Below, piece by piece: positions 35,593 to 44,211 of a DNA stretch of 64,000 nt; position 1 is the first letter of the stretch, and each line of letters starts with the position of its first letter. The DNA is from Gp1-AA122 sp036378535 (GTDB lineage: Bacteria > Acidobacteriota > Terriglobia > Terriglobales > Acidobacteriaceae). The notes under the pieces are model-generated. The model saw only the letters and a list, made by a program, of their open reading frames with translations, was not told where the DNA came from and did not search any database. The stretch covers positions 1 through 64,000 of the forward strand of contig DASUWH010000069.1 of assembly GCA_036378535.1 (NCBI GenBank), in the 5' to 3' direction. Made by a program: the position numbers and the translations under genes.

Positions 35593-35865
35593 ATGGCCGT
35601 GGTGAAACTCAAAATCGACGTCTCCGGAACAGTTGGCGACGAAGCCTGGAGAAATCTCAAGCAGTTTGACGAGATCCAGAGTGCCAGCTTCGGCCCGCAG
35701 TTCGGTTCCAGCGGCCTTTGCAGGCATCCAGCAAATTTGCCACATTTGAAAGGCGAATGGATCGGCGCCGAAATCAAGCTACAGACACCCCTTCTAGCGC
35801 AATACGCCGTTTCGCATTATCTTGAGCAGGAGCGCGTGCTCGACGCCGACGTGGTGGAGAATTGA
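35593..35865 (+). CDS. Small protein of unknown function
   Basis: 90 residues from ATG 35593. An alpha/beta pattern with VVKLKIDVSGTVGDEAWRNL, HLKGEWIGAEIKLQTPLL and an acidic C-terminus LDADVVEN. No family is recognised, and no clear Shine-Dalgarno is seen because the A/T-rich repeat precedes it. It might be genuine given its good codon use and lack of repeats, but could be spurious. Confidence 0.5.
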   Translation: MAVVKLKIDVSGTVGDEAWRNLKQFDEIQSASFGPQFGSSGLCRHPANLPHLKGEWIGAEIKLQTPLLAQYAVSHYLEQERVLDADVVEN

Positions 35866-35885
35866 CGGCTGTAATAATCCAAAGT

Positions 35886-35925
35886 TGTCATCCTGACTGC
35901 GACAACAGCGAGAAGGAAGGACCCG
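35886..35925. repeat. GTCATCC-family repeat copy
   Basis: TTGTCATCCTGACTGCGACA, then AGAAGGAAGGACCC, just before the HEAT-repeat gene. A degenerate copy of the dispersed family. Confidence 0.5.
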
Positions 35926-35937
35926 CTTTACCTTTTT

Positions 35938-36807
35938 ATGCCCGATAGCATCCATGCCCCAGAAACCGTTGTATCTGGCGCGAAGCCCTCGCGTCAGCGC
36001 ATGACCACGCGCCAACGCCTGCTCTTTCTCCTTACCGGCTGGCTGATCGTTCTCATGCCTTTCCTCTTCTGGTGGAATACCTGGTTCGGCCGCCACCTAA
36101 CCGACCAGCAGATCACCGAATACCTGCGCGATGACAAGCACCCTCGCCACATCCAGCATGCGTTGATTCAAATCGGCGACCGCATCCAGCATCGTGATGC
36201 CAACGTAAAGCAGTGGTATCCAGAACTGGTGCGGCTCTCGTCCTACTCGGTAGAAGAAGTTCGGAACACTGATGCCTGGATCATGGGCCAGGACAACTCG
36301 TCCCCCGATTTTCATGCCGCGCTGCTGAAAATGTTGAACGATCCCGTCCTGACCGTCCGTGGCAATGCAGCGCTGTCACTCGTGCGCTTTGGCGACGCCA
36401 CTGGTCGTCCGCAACTGATGGCGCTGCTACAGCCGGTCAAGATCACCGCGACCGAGTCCGGCACAATCGTAGACAACGGCGCGATGGGCACCGCCGTCCA
36501 CCAGGGCGGCCTGGTCGCGAAAATTCAAACTGCCAACCGAATCGCCGAGCTTCGGTCACCGATAGCTGGAAGAATAGGATCGCTTGCCTCGGGCAAAGGT
36601 CATACCGTGGCCGCGGGCACTGAGATCGCCACGGTCGCACCCGAAACTGAGCAAGTCTGGGAGGCCCTGCGTGGCCTTTATGTAGTGGGAACGATGGAAG
36701 ACTTGCCTGTAGTCACACCGTACGAGCGCGATCTGGCCGAGATCCCGGATCGCCTGCGCCAACAGGCCAAAATGACCGAAGAAGCAATCCGCTCCCGAGC
36801 CAGATAG
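35938..36807 (+). CDS. Membrane-anchored HEAT-repeat plus barrel-sandwich-hybrid protein
   Basis: 289 residues. One membrane helix (RLLFLLTGWLIVLMPFLFWW) at about 28-48 is followed by HEAT-type helices at about 55-165 (IQHALIQIGDRI, VKQWYPELVRLSSYSVEEVR, DFHAALLKMLNDPVLTVRGN, AALSLVRFGD). A lipoyl/biotinyl-like hybrid motif then occupies about 175-235 (ATESGTIVDNGAMGTAVHQG, IAELRSPIAGRI, KGHTVAAGTEIATVAP). The hybrid motif lacks the modified Lys and looks like the HlyD-type barrel-sandwich of exporter adaptors. Probably periplasmic; role unknown. Confidence 0.7.
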   Translation: MPDSIHAPETVVSGAKPSRQRMTTRQRLLFLLTGWLIVLMPFLFWWNTWFGRHLTDQQITEYLRDDKHPRHIQHALIQIGDRIQHRDANVKQWYPELVRLSSYSVEEVRNTDAWIMGQDNSSPDFHAALLKMLNDPVLTVRGNAALSLVRFGDATGRPQLMALLQPVKITATESGTIVDNGAMGTAVHQGGLVAKIQTANRIAELRSPIAGRIGSLASGKGHTVAAGTEIATVAPETEQVWEALRGLYVVGTMEDLPVVTPYERDLAEIPDRLRQQAKMTEEAIRSRAR

Positions 36808-36816
36808 CACCCCAAA

Positions 36817-36845
36817 TCACGTAGGCGCGGCCGCCCCGTGCGTCC
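36817..36845. repeat. CACGTAGGCGCGGCCGC palindromic repeat
   Basis: ATCACGTAGGCGCGGCCGCC, then CCGTGCGTCC; a degenerate copy of the GTAG-GGCGGCC family between convergent genes. Confidence 0.45.
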
Positions 36846-36967
36846 TATTCGAACGCAAGACAAGCCCCTAGCAGGCCGCGAAAAAAAGAACCCGATTGGA
36901 AAAATCGGGAAGGGCACGAGTTTACTAGCCTGCCCTGAGCGCAGTCGAAGGGTGCTGCTAAGCCTGC

Positions 36968-37345
36968 CTAATACGGCATGACTCCGACTTCCTTCTCGAC
37001 CTCCGTGGTGTCGACCATCACGATGGCATCCCACGGACATCCGTCGAGGAAGGCCCCATCCGGCCCCTTGCTGGTGCACTTCTTACATCCGATGCAGAGA
37101 ATCGGGTCAACCTGGATGCGCCCGAAAGGCGGGTGATCTTCATCCGGTACCCAAAACATGCAGTCTTCCACCGGACAATATTCGACGCAAGCCGGCGACC
37201 CAGCACACCCGGTGCAGCATTCGGTGATAACCGCTAATTCTTTGGGTTTCTTTTTGCGGACAGTGGTGAGGCCCTTGGACCGTGGCTCGTACTTCAGCTC
37301 GTCCGGAACCATCCCCGGTTGTTTTTCTTCGGTTTCGGCAGCCAT
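36968..37345 (-). CDS. Ferredoxin with two 4Fe-4S sites
   Basis: 125 residues. Cluster motifs: ECCTGCAGSPACVEYCP, with the first cluster built from spaced cysteines, and LCIGCKKC, then CPW for the second. A 21-residue loop (VEDCMFWVPDEDHPPFGRI) separates the two halves, and a 40-residue basic/charged N-terminus precedes them. Likely a small electron carrier; the partner is not visible nearby. Confidence 0.85.
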   Translation of the reverse strand: MAAETEEKQPGMVPDELKYEPRSKGLTTVRKKKPKELAVITECCTGCAGSPACVEYCPVEDCMFWVPDEDHPPFGRIQVDPILCIGCKKCTSKGPDGAFLDGCPWDAIVMVDTTEVEKEVGVMPY

Positions 37346-37673
37346 GGTGGCCGATTATATCGCATGTCACCTGAGCTTGTGATTACGTCCGTGAACACCC
37401 ACCACAGAGACACAGAGGCACGGAGAACGCCAAGTCCCAATTGTCATCCCGAGCGAAGCGAGGGATCTGGGTTATTCACCGCCATTCATATCTCTGGCCG
37501 TCTTTTCTGTGCCTCTGTGGCTGTTGTTTTCCCCATCACCCCAACCCTGTTCACCTGCACACCTTCCGCACCCGGAATTCTGATATATTGGCCTTCCAGC
37601 CCCAAGAAAATCGACTTGTTCCTTGCCGTCGGCTCCCGCGACGACCTTCGGAAAGGGGCACTAAGGAGCATCC
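37346..37673. repeat. 328-bp gap with two repeat families and the ssb leader
   Basis: CACCACAGAGACACAGAGGC near 37398 and GTGCCTCTGTGGCTG near 37510 form an inverted pair. A GTCATCC copy (37442-37474) sits between them. AAGGAG at about 37663 is the ssb ribosome site. No gene is seen. Confidence 0.55.
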
Positions 37674-38138
37674 ATGAAGAGCGTCAACAAAGTCATTCTC
37701 GTCGGAAACCTCGGCAAGGACCCGGAGCTCAAATACACCCCCAGCGGCACGGCAGTAGCCAAGTTCTCGATTGCGACCAGCTCGCGCTACAAGGATAAGA
37801 ACGATCAATGGCAAGAGCAGACCGAATGGCACAACGTCGTCGCCTGGGCCCGCCTGGCTGAGATTGCTGGTGAATATCTGAAAAAAGGCAGCAAGGTGTA
37901 TGTGGAAGGCCGCCTCCAGACGCGCTCGTGGGAGGACAAGAACACTAACCAGAAAAAATATATGACTGAAGTTGTAGTCAATGATTTAGTCCTGCTGGGC
38001 GGGCGTGGCGAGGCTGCCGGAGATGATGGTGGCCGTGCCCGTGGCGCTTCCGCCGGCGGCTTCGATCAGCGCGTGCCGGAGCCCGAGCACGCTGCAGCAG
38101 CTTCCGGTCCGATCACGGACGAGGACATTCCGTTCTAA
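37674..38138 (+). CDS. ssb: Single-stranded DNA-binding protein
   Basis: 154 residues. OB-fold opening NKVILVGNLGKDPELKYTPS, then VAKFSIATSSRYKDKN, TEWHNVVAWARLAEIAGEYL, KGSKVYVEGRLQTRSWEDKN and YMTEVVVNDLVLLGG. A Gly/Ala/Arg linker leads to the acidic tip DEDIPF that binds partner proteins. It protects single-stranded DNA in replication and repair. Confidence 0.96.
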   Translation: MKSVNKVILVGNLGKDPELKYTPSGTAVAKFSIATSSRYKDKNDQWQEQTEWHNVVAWARLAEIAGEYLKKGSKVYVEGRLQTRSWEDKNTNQKKYMTEVVVNDLVLLGGRGEAAGDDGGRARGASAGGFDQRVPEPEHAAAASGPITDEDIPF

Positions 38139-38146
38139 CCTCGTGT

Positions 38147-38170
38147 GGCGCGGACACTCCTGTCCGCGCC
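38147..38170. repeat. Palindrome GGCGCGGACA-CTCC-TGTCCGCGCC
   Basis: A perfect 10-bp stem with a 4-base loop, 8 bp after the ssb stop. It may help end the ssb transcript, but no T-run follows. Confidence 0.65.
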
Positions 38171-38225
38171 GCTGAAATAACGGCAACAACAGCCGCGGGC
38201 AAAAGCGCCCCGCCACTTACCGAAC

Positions 38226-38798
38226 TCATCTGTTTGCCGATTTCGCCATGCGTACGACGGTTAGGAACTCACCGTTGGCGAGTGGAACATCAACTGAGTC
38301 GACCGCAGTGTATCCGCTGGCTTGATAAAGCGGCACCCCCGTTAACGTTGCTCCCATCTCGAATCGCTGGAACCCCGCAGCCCGGGCCGCTTCTTCGCAA
38401 GCCTGAAGGATACGGCTCCCAATGCCTTGCCGCGCCCAGTCCGGATGAATAAAAAAAGCGCGAATCTTGGCCGCATCCAGCGCGGGATCGAGCAGCGCAT
38501 TCTCTCGCCCGGGCCGGTGATCGGCCCCGAACAACGTCTTGCGCTTGCTCCAACCACCACAACCAACAAGAACTCGGCCCGCTTCCGTCTCCGCCTCCGC
38601 AATGAAGTAGGTTCCATCGTTGACCAGTTGCGTATCCACCCCGAGATACGTGCCCAGCGCGCCTTCCAATTGCGTGATCGAGTAATCCTGCGTCATCAGT
38701 CCGCGCACCGACGCTTCAATTAACGCGTGCAGGGCAGGTATATCGGCGCTATTCGCAAGCCGGAGACGCACAGCTTGCCGTCGAGTAGGCGCAATCAC
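38226..38798 (-). CDS. GNAT-family acetyltransferase
   Basis: 190 residues; GTG start. The acetyl-CoA loop is RQGIGSRILQACEEAARAAG, preceded by IRAFFIHPDWA, and the closing strand is GYTAVDSVDVPLANGEFLTV. This is a stand-alone N-acetyltransferase with unknown substrate. Confidence 0.85.
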   Translation of the reverse strand: MIAPTRRQAVRLRLANSADIPALHALIEASVRGLMTQDYSITQLEGALGTYLGVDTQLVNDGTYFIAEAETEAGRVLVGCGGWSKRKTLFGADHRPGRENALLDPALDAAKIRAFFIHPDWARQGIGSRILQACEEAARAAGFQRFEMGATLTGVPLYQASGYTAVDSVDVPLANGEFLTVVRMAKSANR

Positions 38799-38997
38799 AA
38801 CGGTAGTATCGCACGCAGAACCTTTGCTCCTGGATGGAAGCAGCTTGGAACGATCGTCGAAGGGCGGGCTTTAGGCCACGTTAGCCGGGCCTAAATATCC
38901 TGTTCTCCTCTCAGGCTGCACAGGTGGCGGAATTTTAATCTCCAGTCAAACCTTGTCGGCCGATTAACCGTCTATACTTCAAGACATAAGGTGAGGA

Positions 38998-40248
38998 ATG
39001 GCACGACGGGTGGTCATCACGGGCATGGGGGTAGTGAGCCCGAACGGCGTCGGAAACGAAGCCTTCGCGGAAGCCGCGCTATCTGGCCGCAGCGGCGTAC
39101 GCCGAATCTCCCACTTTGATCCCGGCGAGATTCCTGTACAAATTGCCGGCGAAGTTCAGAACTTTGACGAACTCGCCTGGATCGAGAAGCGCGACCGTAA
39201 ACACGTGTCGCGAGTCTTGCCTTTGGCCCTCGCCGCGGCCTCGGAGGCTTTGAGCACAGCCAGCATCGAAGCCGCTTCCCTTCCCATCGAGACTCGGCGC
39301 CGTATCGGGGTCATCATCGGGTCTGGCGGCGGCTCGCAGGAATTCACCGAAGAACAATACCGCCTCTTTTTTCAGCAGAAATACAAGCAGATGAGCCTGT
39401 TCTGCATTCCCACGGGAGTCATGGGAACACTGTCGAGCGAGTTGAGCATGCGCTTCGGCCTGCGCGGTCCAAGTCACGTGATCACCACAGGCTGCACTTC
39501 TTCGACCGATGCTATGGGCTACGCCCTGCGCCAGATCCAATCCGGCCGCATCGACATGGCCTTGACCGGCGGCGCCGATGCTCCCATTGCTCTGGGCATC
39601 GTGAAGGGCTTTATCCTGATGAAGATCATGACCGACTCTTGGAATCACGCCCCGGAACGCGCCTCCCGCCCGTTTTCCGTCGATCGCGATGGTTTCGTTT
39701 TGGCCGAGGGATCGTGGATGTTCATCTTCGAAGAACTGGAGCACGCGCGCGCCCGAGGAGCCAGAATTCTCGCAGAAGTTTGCGGTTATGGCTCCACTTG
39801 CGAGGCCTTCCACCGAGTGCGTTTACAAGAGTGTGGTGAAGAGCCCGCGCGCGCCATCGCATTGGCGATGAAAGAAGCGGGCATCGCCGCGCAGGATGTC
39901 GACTACGTGAACCTGCATGGAACCTCGACCCAGCTCAATGACCGAATCGAGACACGAGCCTTGAAACTGGCTCTCGGCGAACATGCGCACGCCACGCCGA
40001 TGTCCGCCTTGAAATCGCAAATCGGACACCCGCAGGGAGCCTGTGGCGCAGCCGGAATCGCCGCCACGTTGGTGGCGATGCAAAGCGGCACAATTCCCCC
40101 CACCATCAATATCGAAAACCCCGATCCCGATTGCGATCTCGACTATGTTCCTGTTTCCGGCCGTAAAGCCGAAATCGAGCACGCTGTTTGCAACTGCATC
40201 GCCTTCGGCTCCAAGAACTCGGCGTTGGTGATACGAAGGGCCGCCTAA
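38998..40248 (+). CDS. Beta-ketoacyl-ACP synthase II (KAS II)
   Basis: 416 residues from ATG 38998 after GTGAGGA. Condensing enzyme of fatty-acid elongation. Opening RRVVITGMGVVSPNGVGNEA; catalytic Cys166 in TTGCTSSTDAMGYA, His307 in NLHGTSTQLND, Lys339 and His344 in ALKSQIGHPQGACGAAG. It stands alone with no ACP or ketoreductase nearby, so it may be a FabF paralogue with a special role. An MARRVVITGMG start fits FabF. Confidence 0.93.
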   Translation: MARRVVITGMGVVSPNGVGNEAFAEAALSGRSGVRRISHFDPGEIPVQIAGEVQNFDELAWIEKRDRKHVSRVLPLALAAASEALSTASIEAASLPIETRRRIGVIIGSGGGSQEFTEEQYRLFFQQKYKQMSLFCIPTGVMGTLSSELSMRFGLRGPSHVITTGCTSSTDAMGYALRQIQSGRIDMALTGGADAPIALGIVKGFILMKIMTDSWNHAPERASRPFSVDRDGFVLAEGSWMFIFEELEHARARGARILAEVCGYGSTCEAFHRVRLQECGEEPARAIALAMKEAGIAAQDVDYVNLHGTSTQLNDRIETRALKLALGEHAHATPMSALKSQIGHPQGACGAAGIAATLVAMQSGTIPPTINIENPDPDCDLDYVPVSGRKAEIEHAVCNCIAFGSKNSALVIRRAA

Positions 40249-40290
40249 ATCGTGCTGGGCACCCTTCTAAGCCGCCGGTGTCTTTTGTGG

Positions 40291-41058
40291 TTAGTCGGCA
40301 AATTGCAGAATCGAGCTCTCCACAGCTGTCCACGAGGCCGAGCGCGGATCGATCAAATCGAAGTGGTCTGCGTTGGGGATTTCCACGAGCCGAACCTTCT
40401 CGCCTAGCATTTTCTTCCGTTCGCAATAGGCACGACTGAAGTCAGGCGGCACGTTCTCATCTGCTGCGCCATGAATCACGACTTGCGCGCACTGCGGAAT
40501 AGAAAGTTGCATCGGATCGGCAGCTTGATAATTTTGTGGAACGTCTTCCGGCGATCCGCCCAGGAACTCAGCCACCGCATCGGAACTCAGATGAAGCTCC
40601 CACGCGCGCCGCAGGTCCACGACGCCTGCCAGCGATACCACGGATCGTACCGCGGGTTCGTGTGCAGCGAGGCCCAGCGCTAGCTGGCCGCCCGCAGAAT
40701 GTCCCGTCACGATTACCTTTTCAGCCCGCAGCTTATACCTCGCCGCAAGCTCTGGAACGAACCCCCATGCCAGACGGACATCTTCAATACTGCCCGCCCA
40801 TCCGCCCCCATCATCGCCGACGCGGCGATATTCAACATTCCAGGTTGTCAATCCTCGATTGCTGAGCGCGGCACAGAAGTGTCCGGCATGCACAAGGTCA
40901 TACCGATTGCGCCAGAATCCGCCATGAATATTCATGACGATCACATCCCGGCGCTCTCCCTTGCCGAATCGCAATTCGCCGAACTGACATGTATGCGGCC
41001 CATAAGCAACGCGAGCATCAGCGGGCGGCGCAGCAAGGTTCAGCAAGTCTCCCGGCAT
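40291..41058 (-). CDS. Alpha/beta hydrolase (esterase/kynurenine-formamidase-like)
   Basis: 255 residues. Oxyanion motif MNIHGGFWRNRYD, nucleophile Ser in VTGHSAGGQLALGLA, acid Asp in HGAADENVPP and His in PNADHFDLIDP. The N-terminal YGPHTCQFGELRFG stretch resembles kynurenine formamidase-type members of the BD-FAE family. Substrate unknown. Confidence 0.85.
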   Translation of the reverse strand: MPGDLLNLAAPPADARVAYGPHTCQFGELRFGKGERRDVIVMNIHGGFWRNRYDLVHAGHFCAALSNRGLTTWNVEYRRVGDDGGGWAGSIEDVRLAWGFVPELAARYKLRAEKVIVTGHSAGGQLALGLAAHEPAVRSVVSLAGVVDLRRAWELHLSSDAVAEFLGGSPEDVPQNYQAADPMQLSIPQCAQVVIHGAADENVPPDFSRAYCERKKMLGEKVRLVEIPNADHFDLIDPRSASWTAVESSILQFAD

Positions 41059-41118
41059 CGGGAGACTATACGATCATGTCATCGAAGGATTACGCAATAG
41101 CGCGTCGGAGCTAAGGCT

Positions 41119-41493
41119 TTAGACCTTATCGGCTGCGGGAATGATCTCGACTACCAGTCCATCGCTCCAGCCATATTTCTCTTGCGAGAGTGATTGCACT
41201 TCCCGAACAAGCTTTCCCTCCTGCTCTTTCGACAAAACGCGAGCGCGTCCAGGAAATTCCTGCCCCGCCACCCTAACGTTCACATCCGCATGAGCTCGGA
41301 CATTCTGTACCCAATTGGAAGTCGGGTACTCCGCAATCACGTAGAACCGTCCGCGCAGGTGCGTGAACCAGATCTCGATCTCCCGCGCCAGACCGCTGCG
41401 GCGGCCACGGGTGGTCAAATAGAGGTACTGTTCCCGGTCGAGATTACTTGTCTTTGAGCTTGAGCTTGGATTTGTTTTCTTCAAGAAATTCAC
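41119..41493 (-). CDS. Nitroreductase/F420-type split-barrel protein
   Basis: 124 residues. LTTRGRRSGLAREIEIWFTH, GRFYVIAEYP, NWVQNVRAHADVNVRV and the WSDGLVVEIIP end match the deazaflavin (F420)-dependent nitroreductase/DUF385 family. Cofactor could be F420 or FMN; F420 synthesis genes are not visible here. The first 50 bp overlap the end of the next gene on the same strand (41444-41689). Confidence 0.8.
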   Translation of the reverse strand: MNFLKKTNPSSSSKTSNLDREQYLYLTTRGRRSGLAREIEIWFTHLRGRFYVIAEYPTSNWVQNVRAHADVNVRVAGQEFPGRARVLSKEQEGKLVREVQSLSQEKYGWSDGLVVEIIPAADKV

Positions 41494-41689
41494 GAAGCTT
41501 GTCAGATGCGTCCAGCAGGCGGATCCATTGTTCGTAATACAGTGTCACCGGAAAACGTCCCAGCCCGTATACGCTGACCCCGCCCTTCTCGCCAACCCGA
41601 AATTCCAGGCTGCCGGTGCGCCGCGTACCCTGCTGCTTTTCCAGTTCGGCCAGCTTCGCTTTTAGTTCCTCATAAGTCGGTTCTGCCAT
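41444..41689 (-). CDS. Conserved small protein of unknown function
   Basis: 81 residues. Begins with a helix MAEPTYEELKAKLAELEKQQG, then a beta stretch VSVYGLGRFPVTLYYEQWI and a helix LLDASDKLREFLEENKSKLK. A GAGGG stretch lies upstream of the ATG. It overlaps the split-barrel gene by 50 bp, which points to coupled translation. It looks like a small partner or a DNA/RNA-binding scaffold, but no family is recognised. Confidence 0.65.
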   Translation of the reverse strand: MAEPTYEELKAKLAELEKQQGTRRTGSLEFRVGEKGGVSVYGLGRFPVTLYYEQWIRLLDASDKLREFLEENKSKLKLKDK

Positions 41690-41822
41690 AGATTAGCCCT
41701 CGCTAGAGAGTAGCGCCGGCGTCCCAACCGGCTCTCAGTGGCTGCCCGGCCACGAACGGTGTTTTTGTATCCAGAGCCATCATAGCCACACACACGCAAG
41801 ACAGTCGAGGTAATCTGACCAT

Positions 41823-42242
41823 CTACTTGGGAGGCGTATGCCGAAACGGCAACTTGGTATACCGTATCTTGTCGGCCTCAATGACCAGCGCGACCCTACC
41901 TTCCGGGTTGCGAAAAGGAAACGGCTTCCCTGTGTATTTATGTGAAATGGAATCCATGTACTTGAAATCGCGGTCTGGACGTCGCTCCACCACCCGGCTC
42001 CGTATCTGCACTTCCTCATAAGGGTTCGCCAAATCTGTCACCGACAGGGCCACCCGATCATCTCGTGCCGTATTGCGCGCCTTCAAGGAGCTTTCTCCCG
42101 TACAGATCAGGATGTGCTCCCCTTCCACTCCCGCCCACACGGGCACACTTTGCGGAGAACCATCGGGCATCAGTGTTGCCAGGTGCACAAAATTGGGACG
42201 ATCAAGAAGCGCTTTTACTTCCGGCGACAGCTGCTCCGGCAT
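41823..42242 (-). CDS. PPOX-class F420/flavin-dependent enzyme
   Basis: 139 residues from ATG 42242, set by AGGAGGG 5 bp before it. Pyridoxamine-oxidase-like split barrel: EVKALLDRPNFVHLATLMPD, GSPQSVPVWAGVEGEHILIC, SSLKARNTARDDRVALSVTD and RVVERRPDRD. This resembles the PPOX-class probable F420-dependent group. It is divergent from the M20 peptidase, with a 162-bp shared promoter region between them. It may reduce quinones or other small electrophiles. Confidence 0.85.
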   Translation of the reverse strand: MPEQLSPEVKALLDRPNFVHLATLMPDGSPQSVPVWAGVEGEHILICTGESSLKARNTARDDRVALSVTDLANPYEEVQIRSRVVERRPDRDFKYMDSISHKYTGKPFPFRNPEGRVALVIEADKIRYTKLPFRHTPPK

Positions 42243-42404
42243 TGGCCCTCCTGAAACCACCACTCCAATATACCCCTTCCTTTCCACCCATCCTGCTGAA
42301 CCTGAATCACAGATTTGTTGCCCATCCTCAGGTATACTTAACCGTTTTAGCGGCACTAAAAAAGCACCAATTCTCACGCGCATTCCAGCGAGAAAGGTCC
42401 CCCT

Positions 42405-43784
42405 ATGGCTTCCCCGGCAGTCGATTACGCGCGGCAAAATCAGCAACGGTTTCTAAGTGAGCTCAAAGACCTGCTCCGCATTCCCAGCGTCAGCACGCTG
42501 GAGGAACACAAGTCCGATGTGCAGAAGGCCGCCGACTTCGTGGCCAGCGAACTGCGCCGTGTCGGTATGGAACATGTCGAGGTGATCCCCACGCAGGGGC
42601 ACCCGCTGGTCTACGCCGATTGGCTGAATGCCCCGGGCAAGCCGACAGTGCTTTGCTATGCCCATTATGACGTTCAGCCACCCGATCCCGTGGACGAGTG
42701 GGTCTCGCCTCCCTTCGAGCCGACCGAGCGCAACAACAACATCTACGCCCGGGGCGCGGTGGATGATAAAGGCCAGCTGTGGATGGAAATCAAGGCTATC
42801 GAGGCGCTCATGCGCGGCCACAGCGGCAAGCTGCCCATCAATGTGAAGTTCATCATCGAGGGCGAGGAAGAAGTCGGCGGCGAGTCGATTGCCGAGTACG
42901 TACGCAAACAGAAGCAGAAACTGAAAGCCGACTTTGCCCTGGTCTGCGACACCGAGCTCTTTGCTCCGGATCTTCCTACCCTGTGCGTCGGGCTGCGCGG
43001 GCTTGTGTACACCGAAATCGAGGCGGTTGGAGCCAAGACCGACCTGCACTCCGGCATGTACGGCGGCGCCGCCCCCAATCCCCTGTTCGCGCTCATCGAG
43101 ATCATCAGCAAGCTAAAGGATGCCAAAGGCCGTATCCTCATCCCGGGTTTCTACAAGAACGTCAAAGCTCCGACCGCTGCTGAGCTCAAAGCCTGGAAGA
43201 AGCTGCCCTTCAACGAAGAGCACTATAGGAAAACGGAAGTCGGCTCGAAAGTGCTGACCGGCGAACCCGGCTATTCCGTGTTGTACCGCACCTGGGCGCG
43301 GCCTACGCTGGAAGTCCATGGCATGCCCGGCGGCTTCACTGCTCCGGGCGCCAAGACGGTTATACCGGCGAAGGCGTCGGCTAAGGTCTCCATGCGCATG
43401 GTCCCCAATCAGGATCCCGACGACATTCTGAAGCGCTACACCGCTTTCGTTAAGAAGCTCACTCCGAAAGGCATTGAGACGAAAATCAAAATTTGGAGCA
43501 AGGGCCCGGCCTGCGTCGTCGGAACCGACAACAAATACGTCAAAGCTGCGACCCAAGCCATGCACGATGTGTTCAAGAAAGACACTGTCTTCATCCGTTC
43601 CGGCGGCTCCATTCCTATCGTCACCGACTTCCAGGATGTCCTGAAGATTCCCAGTGTGATGATGGGCTTCGGCCTCCCCGACGACAATCTGCATGCTCCC
43701 AATGAGAAGTTTCACATCCCCAACTTCTACCGGGGGATCGAATCCATCTGCCTGTTCTTCGAGAAGCTAGGCGGCGAGAAGTAA
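42405..43784 (+). CDS. M20-family metallo-dipeptidase
   Basis: 459 residues. Two-zinc peptidase: CYAHYDVQPPDPVDEW (His and Asp), RGAVDDKGQLWMEIKA (bridging Asp), FIIEGEEEVGGES (catalytic Glu), CDTELFAPDLPTLCVG and the final NEKFHIPNFYRGIES (last His). The lid domain GAKTDLHSGMYGGAAPNPL is present. Length and motifs match bacterial CNDP-like dipeptidases. Probably cytoplasmic, as no signal peptide is seen. Confidence 0.93.
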   Translation: MASPAVDYARQNQQRFLSELKDLLRIPSVSTLEEHKSDVQKAADFVASELRRVGMEHVEVIPTQGHPLVYADWLNAPGKPTVLCYAHYDVQPPDPVDEWVSPPFEPTERNNNIYARGAVDDKGQLWMEIKAIEALMRGHSGKLPINVKFIIEGEEEVGGESIAEYVRKQKQKLKADFALVCDTELFAPDLPTLCVGLRGLVYTEIEAVGAKTDLHSGMYGGAAPNPLFALIEIISKLKDAKGRILIPGFYKNVKAPTAAELKAWKKLPFNEEHYRKTEVGSKVLTGEPGYSVLYRTWARPTLEVHGMPGGFTAPGAKTVIPAKASAKVSMRMVPNQDPDDILKRYTAFVKKLTPKGIETKIKIWSKGPACVVGTDNKYVKAATQAMHDVFKKDTVFIRSGGSIPIVTDFQDVLKIPSVMMGFGLPDDNLHAPNEKFHIPNFYRGIESICLFFEKLGGEK

Positions 43785-44211
43785 TGTTCCGTAGGGGCGG
43801 CCGCTTCGGCCGCCTCTAAGAACCGCGTCTGCTCGTAATTCCGATTGCATTCCACCCGCGCTTGTTCTAGCCTTTTCTCGCTCTCGCGATTCTCCCCGCA
43901 CCTTCTTCCCCACCCAAATTTCAGGCACTGGCTGCATTGCGTATCCAATACAATAGGTTTCGGTCAAGGTACCCACAATATATTGTGTTTTATATCTTGA
44001 CCCGGGCCCGTTTTGGCCGTTACAGTAGCTGCAAATCATGCCTCTCCTCCCGACGCGGGGAGGCGCATGTCCGCAGCCGCCGGGGGTAGGCATCTAACTG
44101 GTAACTGCCCGAACTGGGCAAGCTACCACCGGGGACAAGAGCAGCGCGCCCCAGCCAGCGCCAGAAGCGGTTCGATCGCGCCCGGCGCGATCTAGACCGG
44201 AGGAGTCCAAG
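43785..44211. promoter_or_regulatory. 427-bp gap with palindromic repeat and nested inverted repeat before smc
   Basis: A GTAGGGGCGGCC family copy lies at 43791-43818 (GGCGGCC-GCTTC-GGCCGCC) just after the peptidase stop. Further on, CACAATATATTGTG (43974-43987) is a perfect 14-bp palindrome, framed by GGTCAAG (43962-43968) and CTTGACC (43996-44002). GGAGG at about 44200 leads to the TTG start of smc. The nested palindrome looks like an operator or a hairpin of the leader; the regulator is unknown. Confidence 0.55.
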
